The position numbers and the translations under genes are program-made. Under the pieces are notes generated by a model that was not told the origin of the DNA, made no database searches, and was given only the letters and a program-made list of their open reading frames with translations. Positions 23,646-32,876 of a stretch of DNA of 64,000 nt are shown piece after piece; position 1 is the first letter of the stretch; every line of letters begins with the position of its first letter. Source of the stretch: JAQBQZ01 sp040390775 (GTDB lineage Bacteria; Patescibacteriota; Minisyncoccia; Phycocordibacterales; CAIRYW01); contig JAZJXR010000014.1 of assembly GCA_040390775.1 (NCBI GenBank), forward strand, positions 1 through 64,000, written 5' to 3'.

Positions 23646-24809
23646 ATGAAAACCAAATGCGTAGATTGCGGCAATAATCCCACGAATCACTTTTTTGCGT
23701 ACATGACGCAGACGATGATGATCCCGCTCACCCCGCTTTGGCATGGCCTCGCATACATTCATCATAGATATTTTGATAATCTTCTAAGGTGGATTTTGAC
23801 TCCTTACATTTGGATTTTCCAAAAGACGCGGCTGTGGGGCATGAATACAGATAGCACAAAAGCACATACCGAAAGATCAGAAGTAATATGGGACGAAGCA
23901 AAAAAGCGCGGAATAGAGATGCAACAATTCACAATCTTTGGAAAGCCAATCGAGCAATACCGCGCAAAGCTCCGCGGCCACTGGCATTATTTCGAGAGCT
24001 TGCCGATCCCACCAGAATTAAACGTAGTATCTTATTCTTGGATGGATGATAAATGGATGCTCAAGAAATTTCTGCGCAAAAATAATATACCCGTAGCATT
24101 CGGAAGAAGCGTGGCAAGCGAGAAGAATGCTCTCGCCGCCTTCAAGGAAGGCAAGCCGCCTTTTATCGCAAAGCCCCGCCTTGGATCGCGCGGCCGCCAC
24201 ACCATCACACATATACATACAGAAGAAGATCTCGTGCACGCTTTCAGGATCGCAAAGAAGCTCTGCAGATACGTGATAATAGAAGAGCAATTATTTGGCA
24301 GCGTGTATCGCGGCACATATATTGGAGGAGAGATCGTAGGAATTCTGCGAGGAGATCCGCCAAGAATTACGGGCGACGGCGTTCACACGGTTAAAGAATT
24401 GATTTCAAAGAAAAATGCAGCAAAGCACGATAAAGTAAAAGACGTAATTATCTCCCCTCTTCTTATATCTTTTATCGGAAGGCAAAATTATGATTTAGAT
24501 ACAATTCTGCCAAACGGAAAAGTGGTGGACCTGTCAGAAAAGATCGGCATAAATTATGGCGGCTATGCTGCAGAAATGTTGCCCGAAACGCATCCGAAAA
24601 TAATAGAATATTTGAAAAGAGCAGGAGATCTCCTGAATGCCCCCGTGATCGGATTTGATTTTATAATTCCAAATGTGACGCAGGATCCAGACGAGCAGCG
24701 CTGGGGCATCATCGAAGCCAATAGCCTTCCTTTTATAAACCTCCACCACTTTCCACTTGCAGGCACACCCATCAACGCCGCAGCCAAGGTGTGGGATTTG
24801 TGGATATAG
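23646..24809 (+). CDS. ATP-grasp ligase (cyanophycin-synthetase-like domain)
   Basis: A 387-residue protein. An N-terminal CVDCGNNP pair of cysteines and a hydrophobic patch (about 15-60) precede an ATP-grasp domain. Visible parts are PFIAKPRLGSRGRH (ATP-binding Lys), YVIIEEQLFGSVYRG, the VHTVKELI segment seen in CphA and GshAB enzymes, and IIEANSLPFINLHH (metal-binding Glu/Asn). It should join an acid to an amine or thiol with ATP hydrolysis; the substrate is unknown. A TGC-TATTAT box 6 nt before the ATG suggests a leaderless message. Confidence 0.8.
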   Translation: MKTKCVDCGNNPTNHFFAYMTQTMMIPLTPLWHGLAYIHHRYFDNLLRWILTPYIWIFQKTRLWGMNTDSTKAHTERSEVIWDEAKKRGIEMQQFTIFGKPIEQYRAKLRGHWHYFESLPIPPELNVVSYSWMDDKWMLKKFLRKNNIPVAFGRSVASEKNALAAFKEGKPPFIAKPRLGSRGRHTITHIHTEEDLVHAFRIAKKLCRYVIIEEQLFGSVYRGTYIGGEIVGILRGDPPRITGDGVHTVKELISKKNAAKHDKVKDVIISPLLISFIGRQNYDLDTILPNGKVVDLSEKIGINYGGYAAEMLPETHPKIIEYLKRAGDLLNAPVIGFDFIIPNVTQDPDEQRWGIIEANSLPFINLHHFPLAGTPINAAAKVWDLWI

Positions 24810-24843
24810 TGCATTTTGGGGCCAAAAGGGTTAAAATACGGGC

Positions 24844-25287
24844 ATGAAAAAACAATCCACATATATCATTATTATCGTATTGGCAGCTATTTTGCTCACA
24901 GCAGGGCTCTCGCTTTTGAATAATAGCAGCGCTCCAAGCGGCCCTGGCCAATATGATGCGCTCGCGACTTGCCTTGCGGACAAAGGCGTCAAATTCTACG
25001 GCGCTTTCTGGTGCCCTCATTGCGCCGAGCAAAAGAAGCTCTTTGGCGCATCAGCGAAGCTGCTTCCATATATAGAGTGCTCGACGCCGGATGCCGCTAA
25101 TCAGACGCAAGCATGCATCGATGCCAAAATAGAGAGCTACCCTACATGGCAATTTGCAGACGGATCAAGGCAAAGCGGCGCCATCACCCCAGCCGATCTT
25201 GCCGCAAAATCAGGATGCTCACTTGGCGATGCTTCATCTACGCCAATTACCGTGAGCGGATCTTCTTCACCAGCCACAACAAAATAA
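24844..25287 (+). CDS. Membrane-anchored thioredoxin-fold protein
   Basis: A 147-residue protein with an N-terminal membrane helix (YIIIIVLAAILLTAGLSLL). An extracytoplasmic thioredoxin-like domain follows with active site FWCPHC (about residues 55-60), extra cysteines (CSTPD, AC, GC) and the cis-Pro loop ESYPTW. It is 1 nt upstream of dsbB, so the two form an oxidase pair: this protein would make or shuffle disulfides and DsbB would reoxidise it. A TAAAAT box lies 6 nt before the ATG with no Shine-Dalgarno sequence. Confidence 0.88.
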   Translation: MKKQSTYIIIIVLAAILLTAGLSLLNNSSAPSGPGQYDALATCLADKGVKFYGAFWCPHCAEQKKLFGASAKLLPYIECSTPDAANQTQACIDAKIESYPTWQFADGSRQSGAITPADLAAKSGCSLGDASSTPITVSGSSSPATTK

Positions 25288-25288
25288 C

Positions 25289-25831
25289 ATGATAAACATC
25301 ACAGAAAATTTTTTGCTTTCTCTCGTCGTTATCGCGCAAATAATCATCGTGATTTACATTGTTGGATTTTTCGTCCGAAAGAAAAATCCAGAATCTGCTT
25401 TTGTAAAAACGCTTTCAGAAAATGGATTCCTGCTTGCTTTCCTCGTGGCTCTCGTGTCTACCGCTGGCAGCCTCTATTATTCTGATATTCGCGGATTCGA
25501 GCCATGCAAATTCTGCTGGTTCCAAAGAATATTTATGTATCCACAAGCACTGCTCCTTGGGATTTCGCTTTATAGAAAAGAATATTTCATGAAGACCTAT
25601 GGCATCATCCTATCCGTGATCGGCGCACTCATAGCATTGAATCATGTGTATCTGCAGTGGAGCGGCACGTCTATCATCCCATGCTCAGCCGTCGGCCAGA
25701 GCATCTCATGCAGCAAAGTGTTCGTCACCCACCTTGGCTATATCACGATCCCATTCATGGCTCTCGTGGCATTCGTACTGATAATTCTATCTCTCACATT
25801 CTGGAAGGCACCAACAGAGAAAAATTATTAG
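25289..25831 (+). CDS. dsbB: Disulfide bond formation protein B
   Basis: A 180-residue polytopic membrane protein that passes electrons from a thioredoxin-like oxidase to quinone. It has the CKFCW pair in the first external loop (about residues 72-76) and a second Cys pair (PCSAVG...SCSK, about 131-141). Four to five membrane segments are visible. It is co-transcribed with the thioredoxin-fold gene. BdbC-like in length. Confidence 0.92.
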   Translation: MINITENFLLSLVVIAQIIIVIYIVGFFVRKKNPESAFVKTLSENGFLLAFLVALVSTAGSLYYSDIRGFEPCKFCWFQRIFMYPQALLLGISLYRKEYFMKTYGIILSVIGALIALNHVYLQWSGTSIIPCSAVGQSISCSKVFVTHLGYITIPFMALVAFVLIILSLTFWKAPTEKNY

Positions 25832-25842
25832 GCTAAATAAAT

Positions 25843-26439
25843 TTGATGAAAAATTCACAAAGGGGTTTCGTCGGCATCGCGATCGCCGTTTTAATCGCAC
25901 TTGGTCTTTTAAGCTTCGGCGGATATAAAATATTTCATAAAAACGCTCCTGTAGAAGAAGAATCAAATGCCCCCATCGGTAATTTCCCTTCAGACTATAA
26001 GCCGGCGGATCATACTGCCTCTGCTGTAGCCTCGGATGGGAAAATTTATAGCAATAAAAGATATGGCTACGAGCTTTCATTCAGTGATTCTTGGAGAGAT
26101 CATCAAATATTAGAGAATTCTGACGGGTCTGTGGATTTTAAAGTTAAAACCCTGAGTGGTACAGGTGAATACTGGCCGCTTTGGCATATTGTACCAGAAG
26201 ACGTAAAGACATGGGATAGAGACGCTGCGGAATGTGCAAGTACGAGTAAAGATGCACAAAGTTCACATGATTTGCTTACAGAATGGGAAACCAAATGCAT
26301 GTTCCTGCACTCAAAGATCGCTAGGAACGATAAATATGTGTTCATGGCCATTTCTGCTCAAGATTATGACAACAAAGATACATCTTTGCATGATGATTTT
26401 TGGTCTAAAATTGTTCCTACTTTCAAATTCACAAAATAA
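25843..26439 (+). CDS. Membrane-anchored hypothetical protein
   Basis: A 198-residue protein with a prepilin-like or anchor N-terminus (MMKNSQRGFVGIAIAVLIALGLLSF) and an extracytoplasmic domain that begins YSNKRYGYELSFSDSW. That motif starts many PsbP-like/DUF-type sensor domains. Two cysteines (ECAST, KCMF) may pair, in keeping with the dsb genes upstream. Function unknown. It follows dsbB by 11 nt. Confidence 0.7.
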   Translation: MMKNSQRGFVGIAIAVLIALGLLSFGGYKIFHKNAPVEEESNAPIGNFPSDYKPADHTASAVASDGKIYSNKRYGYELSFSDSWRDHQILENSDGSVDFKVKTLSGTGEYWPLWHIVPEDVKTWDRDAAECASTSKDAQSSHDLLTEWETKCMFLHSKIARNDKYVFMAISAQDYDNKDTSLHDDFWSKIVPTFKFTK

Positions 26440-26442
26440 ATA

Positions 26443-26547
26443 TACATCCCTCCCGGCCGCAGTAAAATAATAGTGGCCGTACTCCCCTCAAGGGGAGAAT
26501 CTGATTCCTCCCTTGAGGGAGGTGGCCGTACTCGGCCGGAGGATGTA
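26443..26547. repeat. Intergenic palindromic repeat element, copy A
   Basis: A 105-bp element closed by TACATCC (26443-26449) and GGATGTA (26541-26547). Inside are CGGCCG-type arms and two hairpins, CTCCCCT-CA-AGGGGAG and CCTCCCTTGAGGGAGG. A 22-nt stretch (26503-26524) recurs exactly at 34906-34927. Its right end overlaps the -10 box of recG (TAGTAT, 26546-26551). Looks like a REP/MITE-type repeat; no transposase in the window. Confidence 0.8.
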
Positions 26548-26558
26548 GTATTCTCTGT

Positions 26559-28732
26559 ATGAAACTTACTGACAAACTAGAAAATCATTTCCGCATTTCG
26601 CCGCAGCAAAAGCTAGGGCTTAAGAAGCTTCGTATAGAAACGGTCGAGGATCTGCTGCGGTATTATCCTGTGCGATATGGCGACACGAGCAAAGCTTCTA
26701 CTATTGCAAATCTTTCTAGCGGAGATACGGCTAGCATATTTGGCAAAATAAAAAATCTTGATACCAGCAAAGGATTCAAAAGCAAAGTAGCAATGGCGAA
26801 AGCTGTGGTGGAAGATTCTACGGGATCTATAAATCTTGTTTGGTTCAACCAGCCATACATCGCCAAGATGCTCCGAGACGGCGCACTGGTGCGCGTGGAG
26901 GGCAAGGTGAGCGAAAGCAAATACGGCCTTGCGATTTCAAATCCAAAAATAGAAGAGGTGGCAGAGATCCCTGAAATATCTGGCGAATCGCTATTTGCAG
27001 GAGATAAAGAACACGGCGATGCGCCTGCGACGCTTTATCCCGTATATTCAGAAACGCGCGGTATTTCGTCTAGCTGGATATTCCACCATGTGCAAAAGAT
27101 TTTCAAATCAGGAATTCTTGAATCTATCCAAGATCCAATACCAGGAGCTATGCTATCAAAATATTCCTTGCCTACTCTCTCTACAGCTCTTGTGTGGCTG
27201 CATGCTCCGCAAAAAATGGTTCACTTTGAAGCCGCAAGGAAAAGATTTGCGTTCGAGGAAGTGTTCCTCATCCAGCTGCAAAAACAAACGGAAAGAAAAG
27301 AGCTATCCAAAATGAAATCTGTGAAAATAAAAGATGCGAAAAATATTGCGGATGATTTCGTATCCCGCCTGCCATTCCCTCTCACTGGCGCGCAATCGCG
27401 CGCAATAGATACGATTGCAAAAGAAATGGAAGTGGGCACACCACTATCGCGCTTGCTTGAGGGAGATGTAGGCAGCGGCAAGACGGCTGTGGCAGCGGCG
27501 ACATCATATGCCGTAGTGCGCGGGCACCCCCAAAATGATTTAGGCGAGCACCAAGATTTTGGAAATCTGCAAGTGGCATATATGGCGCCGACGGAAATAT
27601 TAGCTGGGCAGCATTTTGAATCTTTCATTTCATATTTCAAGCACCTGCCTATCGAGATGGCACTCGTGACGGGAAGCACATGCAAAAAATTCCCTTCAAA
27701 AGTAAATCCCTTGGGCTCTACCAATATTTCCAAAACCCAGATGCTTAAATGGATCGCAGAAGGTAAAATTTCGCTTGTGATTGGTACGCATTCGCTGATT
27801 CAGAAAAAAGTGAAATTCAAAAATCTAGCATATGTGATCATAGACGAGCAGCATAGATTCGGCGTGAATCAGCGCCAAAAGCTGGCACGCAAAGACGGCG
27901 TGATCCCGCATTTATTATCAATGACGGCCACCCCGATCCCTCGCACACTCGCTCTCACGATATACGGAGATCTAGATCTATCCCTGCTCGACGAAATGCC
28001 AGCCGGCAGAAAGCAAATAATTACCGATATTGTGCTGCCAAATAAGCGGGATGAGGTGTATGAAAAAATGCGCACAGAAATAAAATCTGGGCGCCAAGCA
28101 TATATAATCTGCCCTCGCATAAATGAGCCAGATCCAGACAAAGAGAAAGCAATTCTTGCCAAATCCGTAAAGGAAGAAGCCAAGCGGCTTAAGGAAAAGG
28201 TGTTCCCCGAATTCCGGATCGAAATAATGCACAGCAAGATGACTCCGATAGAAAAAGATAAAGTGATGCAGGAATTCTCTCTCGGCAAGATAGATATCCT
28301 CGTTTCCACTTCCGTCGTAGAAGTTGGCGTCAACGTGCCAAATGCCACTTCTATAATCATCGAGGGTGGAGAAAGATTTGGGCTCTCGCAATTACATCAG
28401 CTACGCGGGCGCGTGCTCCGCAGCAATCATCAAGCGTATTGCTACGTGTTTGCAGAAAGCAAAAGCGATAAATCGATCGATAGATTAAAAGCCTTCAAAA
28501 CAGCCAAAAACGGANNNNNNNNNNCGATATGATGCAGCGCGGTGTAGGCGAGCTAACTTCCGGCAAGCAATGGGGCGTGTCCGACATTGCTATGGAAGCG
28601 CTCCGCAATATCAAGCTCGTAGAAGCTGCTCGCACGGAAGCCAAGGCAATAGCCGAGCACGACGCTAGACTGTCATCCTATCCAATTTTGCGAGATCTAA
28701 TTGAAAGAAAAAAGATAGTGCATTTCGAGTAA
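26559..28732 (+). CDS. recG: ATP-dependent DNA helicase RecG (with scaffold gap)
   Basis: This helicase rescues stalled forks and migrates branched DNA. It has an N-terminal wedge OB-fold (about 60-150, GDTASIFGKIK) and superfamily 2 helicase motifs GDVGSGKT (I), APTEILAGQH (Ia), IIDEQHRFG (II, DEQH), SMTATPIPRT (III), and MHSKMTP and STSVVEVGVNVPNA in the second lobe, with QLRGRVLRS (VI). A 10-N gap (28515-28524) breaks the frame shortly before the end. About six residues of the usual '..LAEYDMMQRG' link are missing, and the last 68 codons resume at 28526. The gene is probably intact in the organism. TAGTAT is 7 nt before the ATG. Confidence 0.95.
28515..28524. other. Scaffold gap (N10) inside recG
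   Basis: Ten N of nominal length. The frame on the two sides differs, and family comparison suggests about 18 nt of real sequence are missing. Confidence 0.9.
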
Positions 28733-28779
28733 TTGTGTTGAAGGTGGTCAGACTACCGTCACATTAAGATCTATTGTCA

Positions 28780-28807
28780 TTGACAAAGGGGGCTTATCGT
28801 CTATAAT
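28780..28807 (+). promoter_or_regulatory. Perfect consensus promoter without a gene
   Basis: TTGACA (28780-28785), 16-nt spacer, TATAAT (28802-28807). This is the best sigma70-type promoter in the window, yet no plus-strand gene follows before a hairpin at 28823-28863. Confidence 0.75.
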
Positions 28808-28813
28808 CTACGT

Positions 28814-28866
28814 ATCACCACGAAAAGGACCCTTGTACAGTTCGTCTGTATCGGGGGCCTTTTCAT
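28814..28866 (+). ncRNA. Candidate short hairpin RNA
   Basis: A transcript from the consensus promoter would start near 28814 and be almost entirely one hairpin: AAAAGG/CCTTTT, CCC/GGG and TACAG/CTGTA around loop TTCGT (28823-28863), then a T-rich tail. The same hairpin also works on the minus strand as terminator of the NYN gene, whose stop codon is at 28868. It may thus be only a terminator with a cryptic promoter, but promoter quality argues for a real short RNA. Confidence 0.4.
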
Positions 28867-28867
28867 T

Positions 28868-29395
28868 TTAAGCCCTCGCGAGCTCCTCTTTATACTCCAA
28901 AATAGCCCTTTGATCATTTATGTAAGCTATGGCTGCGCCTGTCCTTTTTAAAAGTATTGAGCACTTTTTAGCAGGTGCAGGGGAAAGAATGATTTCAAGC
29001 CTTTCTTTCTTTTTAAGAACTTTTATGAGGGGTGCGTAATCTCCATCACTAGTGACGATTACAGCTTTACTCAGATTACCTTCGTAGAGGTCGCAGCTTG
29101 CTTGCATAAGTAGATCAGAATCACAATTTCCTTTTGGCGCGCCTTTCTGATAGATTACATCCTTGAAAATTAGAGTGAAGCCGCACTCCTGAAGACGGGT
29201 ATAAAGGTCTTTATACTTTGATATTAAGCCGATAAATATAAGAGCCTTTTCAACCTTATACTTCTCAGAAAGCCAGATTCGAAATTTTCTATAATCCATC
29301 TTCCATCCGAAATTGCTCTTAATACCTTTATCAAGATTGGCTGCGTCAATATAGGCTATGTTCACAGGCTTTTCTGTACCTTCTTTTTCTTCCAT
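28868..29395 (-). CDS. NYN domain ribonuclease-like protein
   Basis: A 175-residue PIN-like protein. Conserved acidic and Asn residues of the NYN site are visible: AYIDAANLD (about 14-22), KGNCDSDLLMQ (about 93-103) and VIVTSDGDYAPLI (about 116-128). NYN proteins of this LabA/NicB type bind metal and are thought to cleave RNA. A TATTAT box (29402-29407) lies 6 nt before the ATG. It shares a terminator hairpin with the region to its left. Confidence 0.85.
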   Translation of the reverse strand: MEEKEGTEKPVNIAYIDAANLDKGIKSNFGWKMDYRKFRIWLSEKYKVEKALIFIGLISKYKDLYTRLQECGFTLIFKDVIYQKGAPKGNCDSDLLMQASCDLYEGNLSKAVIVTSDGDYAPLIKVLKKKERLEIILSPAPAKKCSILLKRTGAAIAYINDQRAILEYKEELARA

Positions 29396-29462
29396 AAAGA
29401 TATAATACTACTATTTGTTACAACTGGAAAAAGGGAGCGTTTTCATATAAGATACCTGTATT

Positions 29463-29536
29463 GCGCGTGTAGCTCAGTTGGTTAGAGCTCGGAGCTTATA
29501 CCTCCGCGGTCCTTGGTTCGAGTCCAAGCACGCGCA
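29463..29536 (+). tRNA. tRNA-Ile (TAT)
   Basis: A 74-nt canonical cloverleaf: acceptor GCGCGTG/CACGCGC, D-arm GCTC/GAGC, anticodon stem CGGAG/CTCCG with loop CTTATAC (anticodon TAT), T-arm CTTGG-TTCGAGT-CCAAG and A73. It would read AUA directly. Most bacteria read AUA with a CAU tRNA modified to lysidine by TilS, so this anticodon is rare in bacteria. Confidence 0.93.
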
Positions 29537-29545
29537 TTGAATATC

Positions 29546-30205
29546 TTACTCTCCCCTTTGCATTCTCCTTACGATTCCTATTGCTTCAAGTTGGCCCGTA
29601 CGTCTTTTGGGTGCGTTTAGGGTTTCCGAGACAAGTGCCTCTACTTGCATTTTGGTAATCGTTTGCGGTGCATTTGAAAATGAATCTAGTAATTCATAGT
29701 CTTCTTGATCTGCTTTTGGGATCACGCCGCGATAATGCGATCCAGGAAATGTAGTATAAATTAAATCGAAGGATTTCTCTAGATTCGTATTTACACTACG
29801 AACTACGGAATCCTGCGCTTCTCTATCACCTGGATCACCGGAATATCCAGTGACGCTAAACCCTCTGCTCAAAAAAAATCTGTTCAAATCATCGGTAGTG
29901 AACCAATCTGTGGGAGCTAATTCCCTTGCATTTGCAGCACGCCGAATTGCGTTTACTTCTGCTCTCATTTCTTCAACGCTTCGCGGTGCATTTTCTATAC
30001 CCAAAGCATTTATTGAATTTAGAAGTAGGCATGGCCCGCAATCATTTGTATTTTGCTGCTTGAACCATTCTGAATCTGATGCGGTACGAGCTGCTTCTGA
30101 CTGCTCTTTTATTATAAAAGTTTTGGGTCTGGAAGGATGGATAATAAAGGTCTTTTTCGGAGGAGGAGTATCTTCTGGATTATGAATTTTGAATCTTTCT
30201 CCCAT
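29546..30205 (-). CDS. C39-like cysteine peptidase domain protein, cytosolic
   Basis: A 219-residue protein without signal peptide. After a Pro/Lys-rich N-terminus the domain begins WFKQQNTNDCGPCLLLNSINALG (Gln and Cys of a papain-like C39/UCH fold, about residues 48-70). A likely His follows in PGSHYRGVIP and Asp in YELLDSF. It may be a protease or an inactive relative; the substrate is unknown. It ends 10 nt from tRNA-Ile on the opposite strand. Confidence 0.7.
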   Translation of the reverse strand: MGERFKIHNPEDTPPPKKTFIIHPSRPKTFIIKEQSEAARTASDSEWFKQQNTNDCGPCLLLNSINALGIENAPRSVEEMRAEVNAIRRAANARELAPTDWFTTDDLNRFFLSRGFSVTGYSGDPGDREAQDSVVRSVNTNLEKSFDLIYTTFPGSHYRGVIPKADQEDYELLDSFSNAPQTITKMQVEALVSETLNAPKRRTGQLEAIGIVRRMQRGE

Positions 30206-30223
30206 TACTTAATCATACAACAA

Positions 30224-32176
30224 CTACCCTACAATCGTAGTAGCCCCTGGCTCAATTGTCTTTTTCTTTTTTAGAGATATGCCGTGAGCAACGAGGATCT
30301 TTTCGTATTCTGCCATTTCGATCACTTCCACTTCGACTAGGCGCTTGGAGACTACGTCGAGAAGTGTGCGATGCTGTGTCAAAATATCTTGTGCTTTTTT
30401 GAGGGCGTCATGAATGATGAGAGACACTTCGCTATCTATTTCAGCGCCCACTCTCTCGGAATATTCATGATCATTTACCCCTTGGCCAAAAAGCACTTTG
30501 CCGCCTGCGCCTTCAAGTGCCACAGGCCCCAGCTTGTCTGACATTCCATATTTCGTCACCATGTCTCTTGCAAGAGCAGTAGACACTTGAAGATCATTCG
30601 ATGGGCCCGTTGTGATATCGCCAAACACCATCTTCTCTGCCACGTATCCTCCAAGCGACATGGCAATATCATCCAGAAATTCCTTTTTGGATTGCATTCT
30701 CTTATCTTCAAGTGGCAATTTCAAAGTGTAGCCCGCAGCCCTGCCTCGAGATATGATCGAGATTTTGTGCACCGGATCCGCAAAAGGAAGCACAGAAGCC
30801 ACCACAGCATGCCCCGCCTCGTGATATGCCGTCAGCTCCTTTTCTTGCTCTGAAAGCAAATGGCTGCGCCTTTCGGGGCCAAGCATGACCTTTTCTATAG
30901 ATCGAATCAGATCGAATTGCGCCACTTTTGTGCGATTTTCGCGAGCTGCAAGGATAGCGCCTTCATTCATCAGAGAATACAGATCCGCGCCAGAAAATCC
31001 CGGAGTGCGCTCAGCTATGAGCCCCAAATTTATATCTTCTGCAAATGGCTTGGTGCGAGAATGCACCTTCAATATTTCCTCGCGATCTTTTCTGTCTGGC
31101 AGATCAATCGTCACTCGCCTATCGAATCTGCCAGGGCGAAGGAGCGCAGGATCAAGCACGTCCGGCCTGTTGGTAGCTGCCATCACTATCACCTTTTCAT
31201 TCGGCTCGAAGCCATCCATCTCTACCAAGATTTGATTTAGCGTTTGCTCTCTCTCATCGTTCCCCCCTCCCATGCCGGTGCCGCGCACTCTTCCTACAGC
31301 GTCTATTTCATCTACGAAAATAATTGCCGGTGCAGTAGCCTTTGCGATCTTGAAAAGATCCCTCACTCGCGAAGCACCGACACCTACGAACATTTCCACG
31401 AATTCTGATCCAGATATTGAGAAGAAAGATACGCCAGCTTCACCTGCTACGGCACGAGCAAGCAGCGTCTTGCCTGTGCCAGGAGCACCCATAAGCAAAA
31501 TTCCTTTTGGAATACGCGCGCCAATTTCGAGAAACTTTTTTGGATTTTTGAGGAAATCTACAATTTCAGAAAGCTCTTCTTTGGCTTCTTTAGCTCCAGC
31601 CACGTCTTTGAATGTGACCTTCTGCTTCTTGTCATCCGGCGTTGTGAGCCTCGCGCGCGATGATCCAAAAGAAAATGCCTGCATGCCAGCACCCTTGACT
31701 TGCCTTGATAGATACCATACGAAGATCAAAATAAACAAAACAGGGAAAATTATCGGCGCCAGATTTTCAAACCAAAACAGGAATCCTGATCCGCTAGACA
31801 CGGAAATATTCACCTTGGAAAGCAGATCGGGGGAAACACCGTAGCGAGACAAGGTGTCCGTAATCGGTGTATCCGTTTCTTTGGTGGAATCTTTCTCTGA
31901 TTTGTCCAAATACGTGGCTTTAATGCTGTCGCCATTTACCACGATCTCAGATACCTTGCTTGCCTTTATATCGTTCGCCAACTCGGAAAGGCTGATTTTT
32001 GTAGAATTAGATCCATCGCCCGAAAAATAAGGGTAAGCAACCACCAAAACAGAAAGGAACAAGAAAACAAAGAGCACGTTCCGCAAAAGCTCTGATCTTG
32101 TCTTATCGTCCTTTGGAGCATTCTTTTGCATATTACCGCCTCGCTTTTGCTCTTTTTTGTTGTTGTCCATTGGCAT
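30224..32176 (-). CDS. ftsH: ATP-dependent zinc metalloprotease FtsH
   Basis: A 650-residue membrane AAA+ protease that degrades unfolded membrane and regulatory proteins. It has two N-terminal membrane helices flanking an extracytoplasmic domain (LLRNVLFVFLFLSVLVVAY and a second near residue 150). The AAA module has Walker A GAPGTGKT, Walker B IIFVDEIDAVG and the second region of homology. The zinc site is HEAGH, with a distal Asp in the DLQVSTALARDMV region. Start taken at the ATG at 32176 (GTG at 32197 is possible); a TGC-TAAAAT box lies 11 nt upstream. Confidence 0.97.
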   Translation of the reverse strand: MPMDNNKKEQKRGGNMQKNAPKDDKTRSELLRNVLFVFLFLSVLVVAYPYFSGDGSNSTKISLSELANDIKASKVSEIVVNGDSIKATYLDKSEKDSTKETDTPITDTLSRYGVSPDLLSKVNISVSSGSGFLFWFENLAPIIFPVLFILIFVWYLSRQVKGAGMQAFSFGSSRARLTTPDDKKQKVTFKDVAGAKEAKEELSEIVDFLKNPKKFLEIGARIPKGILLMGAPGTGKTLLARAVAGEAGVSFFSISGSEFVEMFVGVGASRVRDLFKIAKATAPAIIFVDEIDAVGRVRGTGMGGGNDEREQTLNQILVEMDGFEPNEKVIVMAATNRPDVLDPALLRPGRFDRRVTIDLPDRKDREEILKVHSRTKPFAEDINLGLIAERTPGFSGADLYSLMNEGAILAARENRTKVAQFDLIRSIEKVMLGPERRSHLLSEQEKELTAYHEAGHAVVASVLPFADPVHKISIISRGRAAGYTLKLPLEDKRMQSKKEFLDDIAMSLGGYVAEKMVFGDITTGPSNDLQVSTALARDMVTKYGMSDKLGPVALEGAGGKVLFGQGVNDHEYSERVGAEIDSEVSLIIHDALKKAQDILTQHRTLLDVVSKRLVEVEVIEMAEYEKILVAHGISLKKKKTIEPGATTIVG

Positions 32177-32223
32177 ATTAGACGCCAATTTTAGCACGAA
32201 ATTACAGCGTTGAGAATGTGGAG

Positions 32224-32847
32224 TTAGCCCCGAATACCTTTCAAATAGGTGTCATCCACCTTTCTATCCTTTACCATGGCCAAAATGCGCTCCACGAGCC
32301 GCACCGGATCCTTATCGAAGATAACGCTGTCTTTCGGCCTATGGCTTCTGTCTAATATAGTATGCAAGATCTCATCCGTCTGCCACAGATCACTTTCAAG
32401 CACGCCCAAGGGCTTGCCATCTTCATAGGCCACTGTGAATTCATGAAAGGTACCGATACGCCCAGGGCCGATGATCACAGCATCGGATGCTCGTGTCAGA
32501 AAAAGATCTCTGCCTGGATATCCAAATCCTGTGTAAATAATTACATCCATATAATCGATCGGCAATTTATAGCCATCCACATGCTCCCTTTCGCTTGATG
32601 CTGGAGAGAGGCCGATGGACACGCCTCCAGCTTTTTTGGCTCCAAGCGCTGCCCAAAACGGATAGCCCGTGGTGGCTCCCGTCAGGATTATCGCGCCTTG
32701 TTTTGCGATCGCTTCACCAAGAGCTTTAGCCGTCTCATGGGCTATCGGAGGCAAATGCGCCAGATCCGCAGCACCAGAAATACAGATCTTGGGCTGAAAA
32801 TGCTCATGGCGATTTTTGTCTATTGGATTTAAATTTGAATCTATCAT
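32224..32847 (-). CDS. LOG/SLOG-family nucleotide-binding protein
   Basis: A 207-residue Rossmann-like protein. ISGAADL at the start, GAIILTGATTGYPFWAALGAKKAGG and the PGRIGTFHEFTVAYEDGKP segment match the SLOG/TIGR00725 type (the usual PGG.GT.E loop appears as PGRIGTFHE). Proteins of this fold include cytokinin-activating LOG enzymes and nucleotide-ligand sensors; the reaction here is unknown. It lies between ftsH and the beta-CASP gene on the same strand. Confidence 0.75.
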   Translation of the reverse strand: MIDSNLNPIDKNRHEHFQPKICISGAADLAHLPPIAHETAKALGEAIAKQGAIILTGATTGYPFWAALGAKKAGGVSIGLSPASSEREHVDGYKLPIDYMDVIIYTGFGYPGRDLFLTRASDAVIIGPGRIGTFHEFTVAYEDGKPLGVLESDLWQTDEILHTILDRSHRPKDSVIFDKDPVRLVERILAMVKDRKVDDTYLKGIRG

Positions 32848-32876
32848 TATTCCTTTATTTTATCACAGACTAGATT

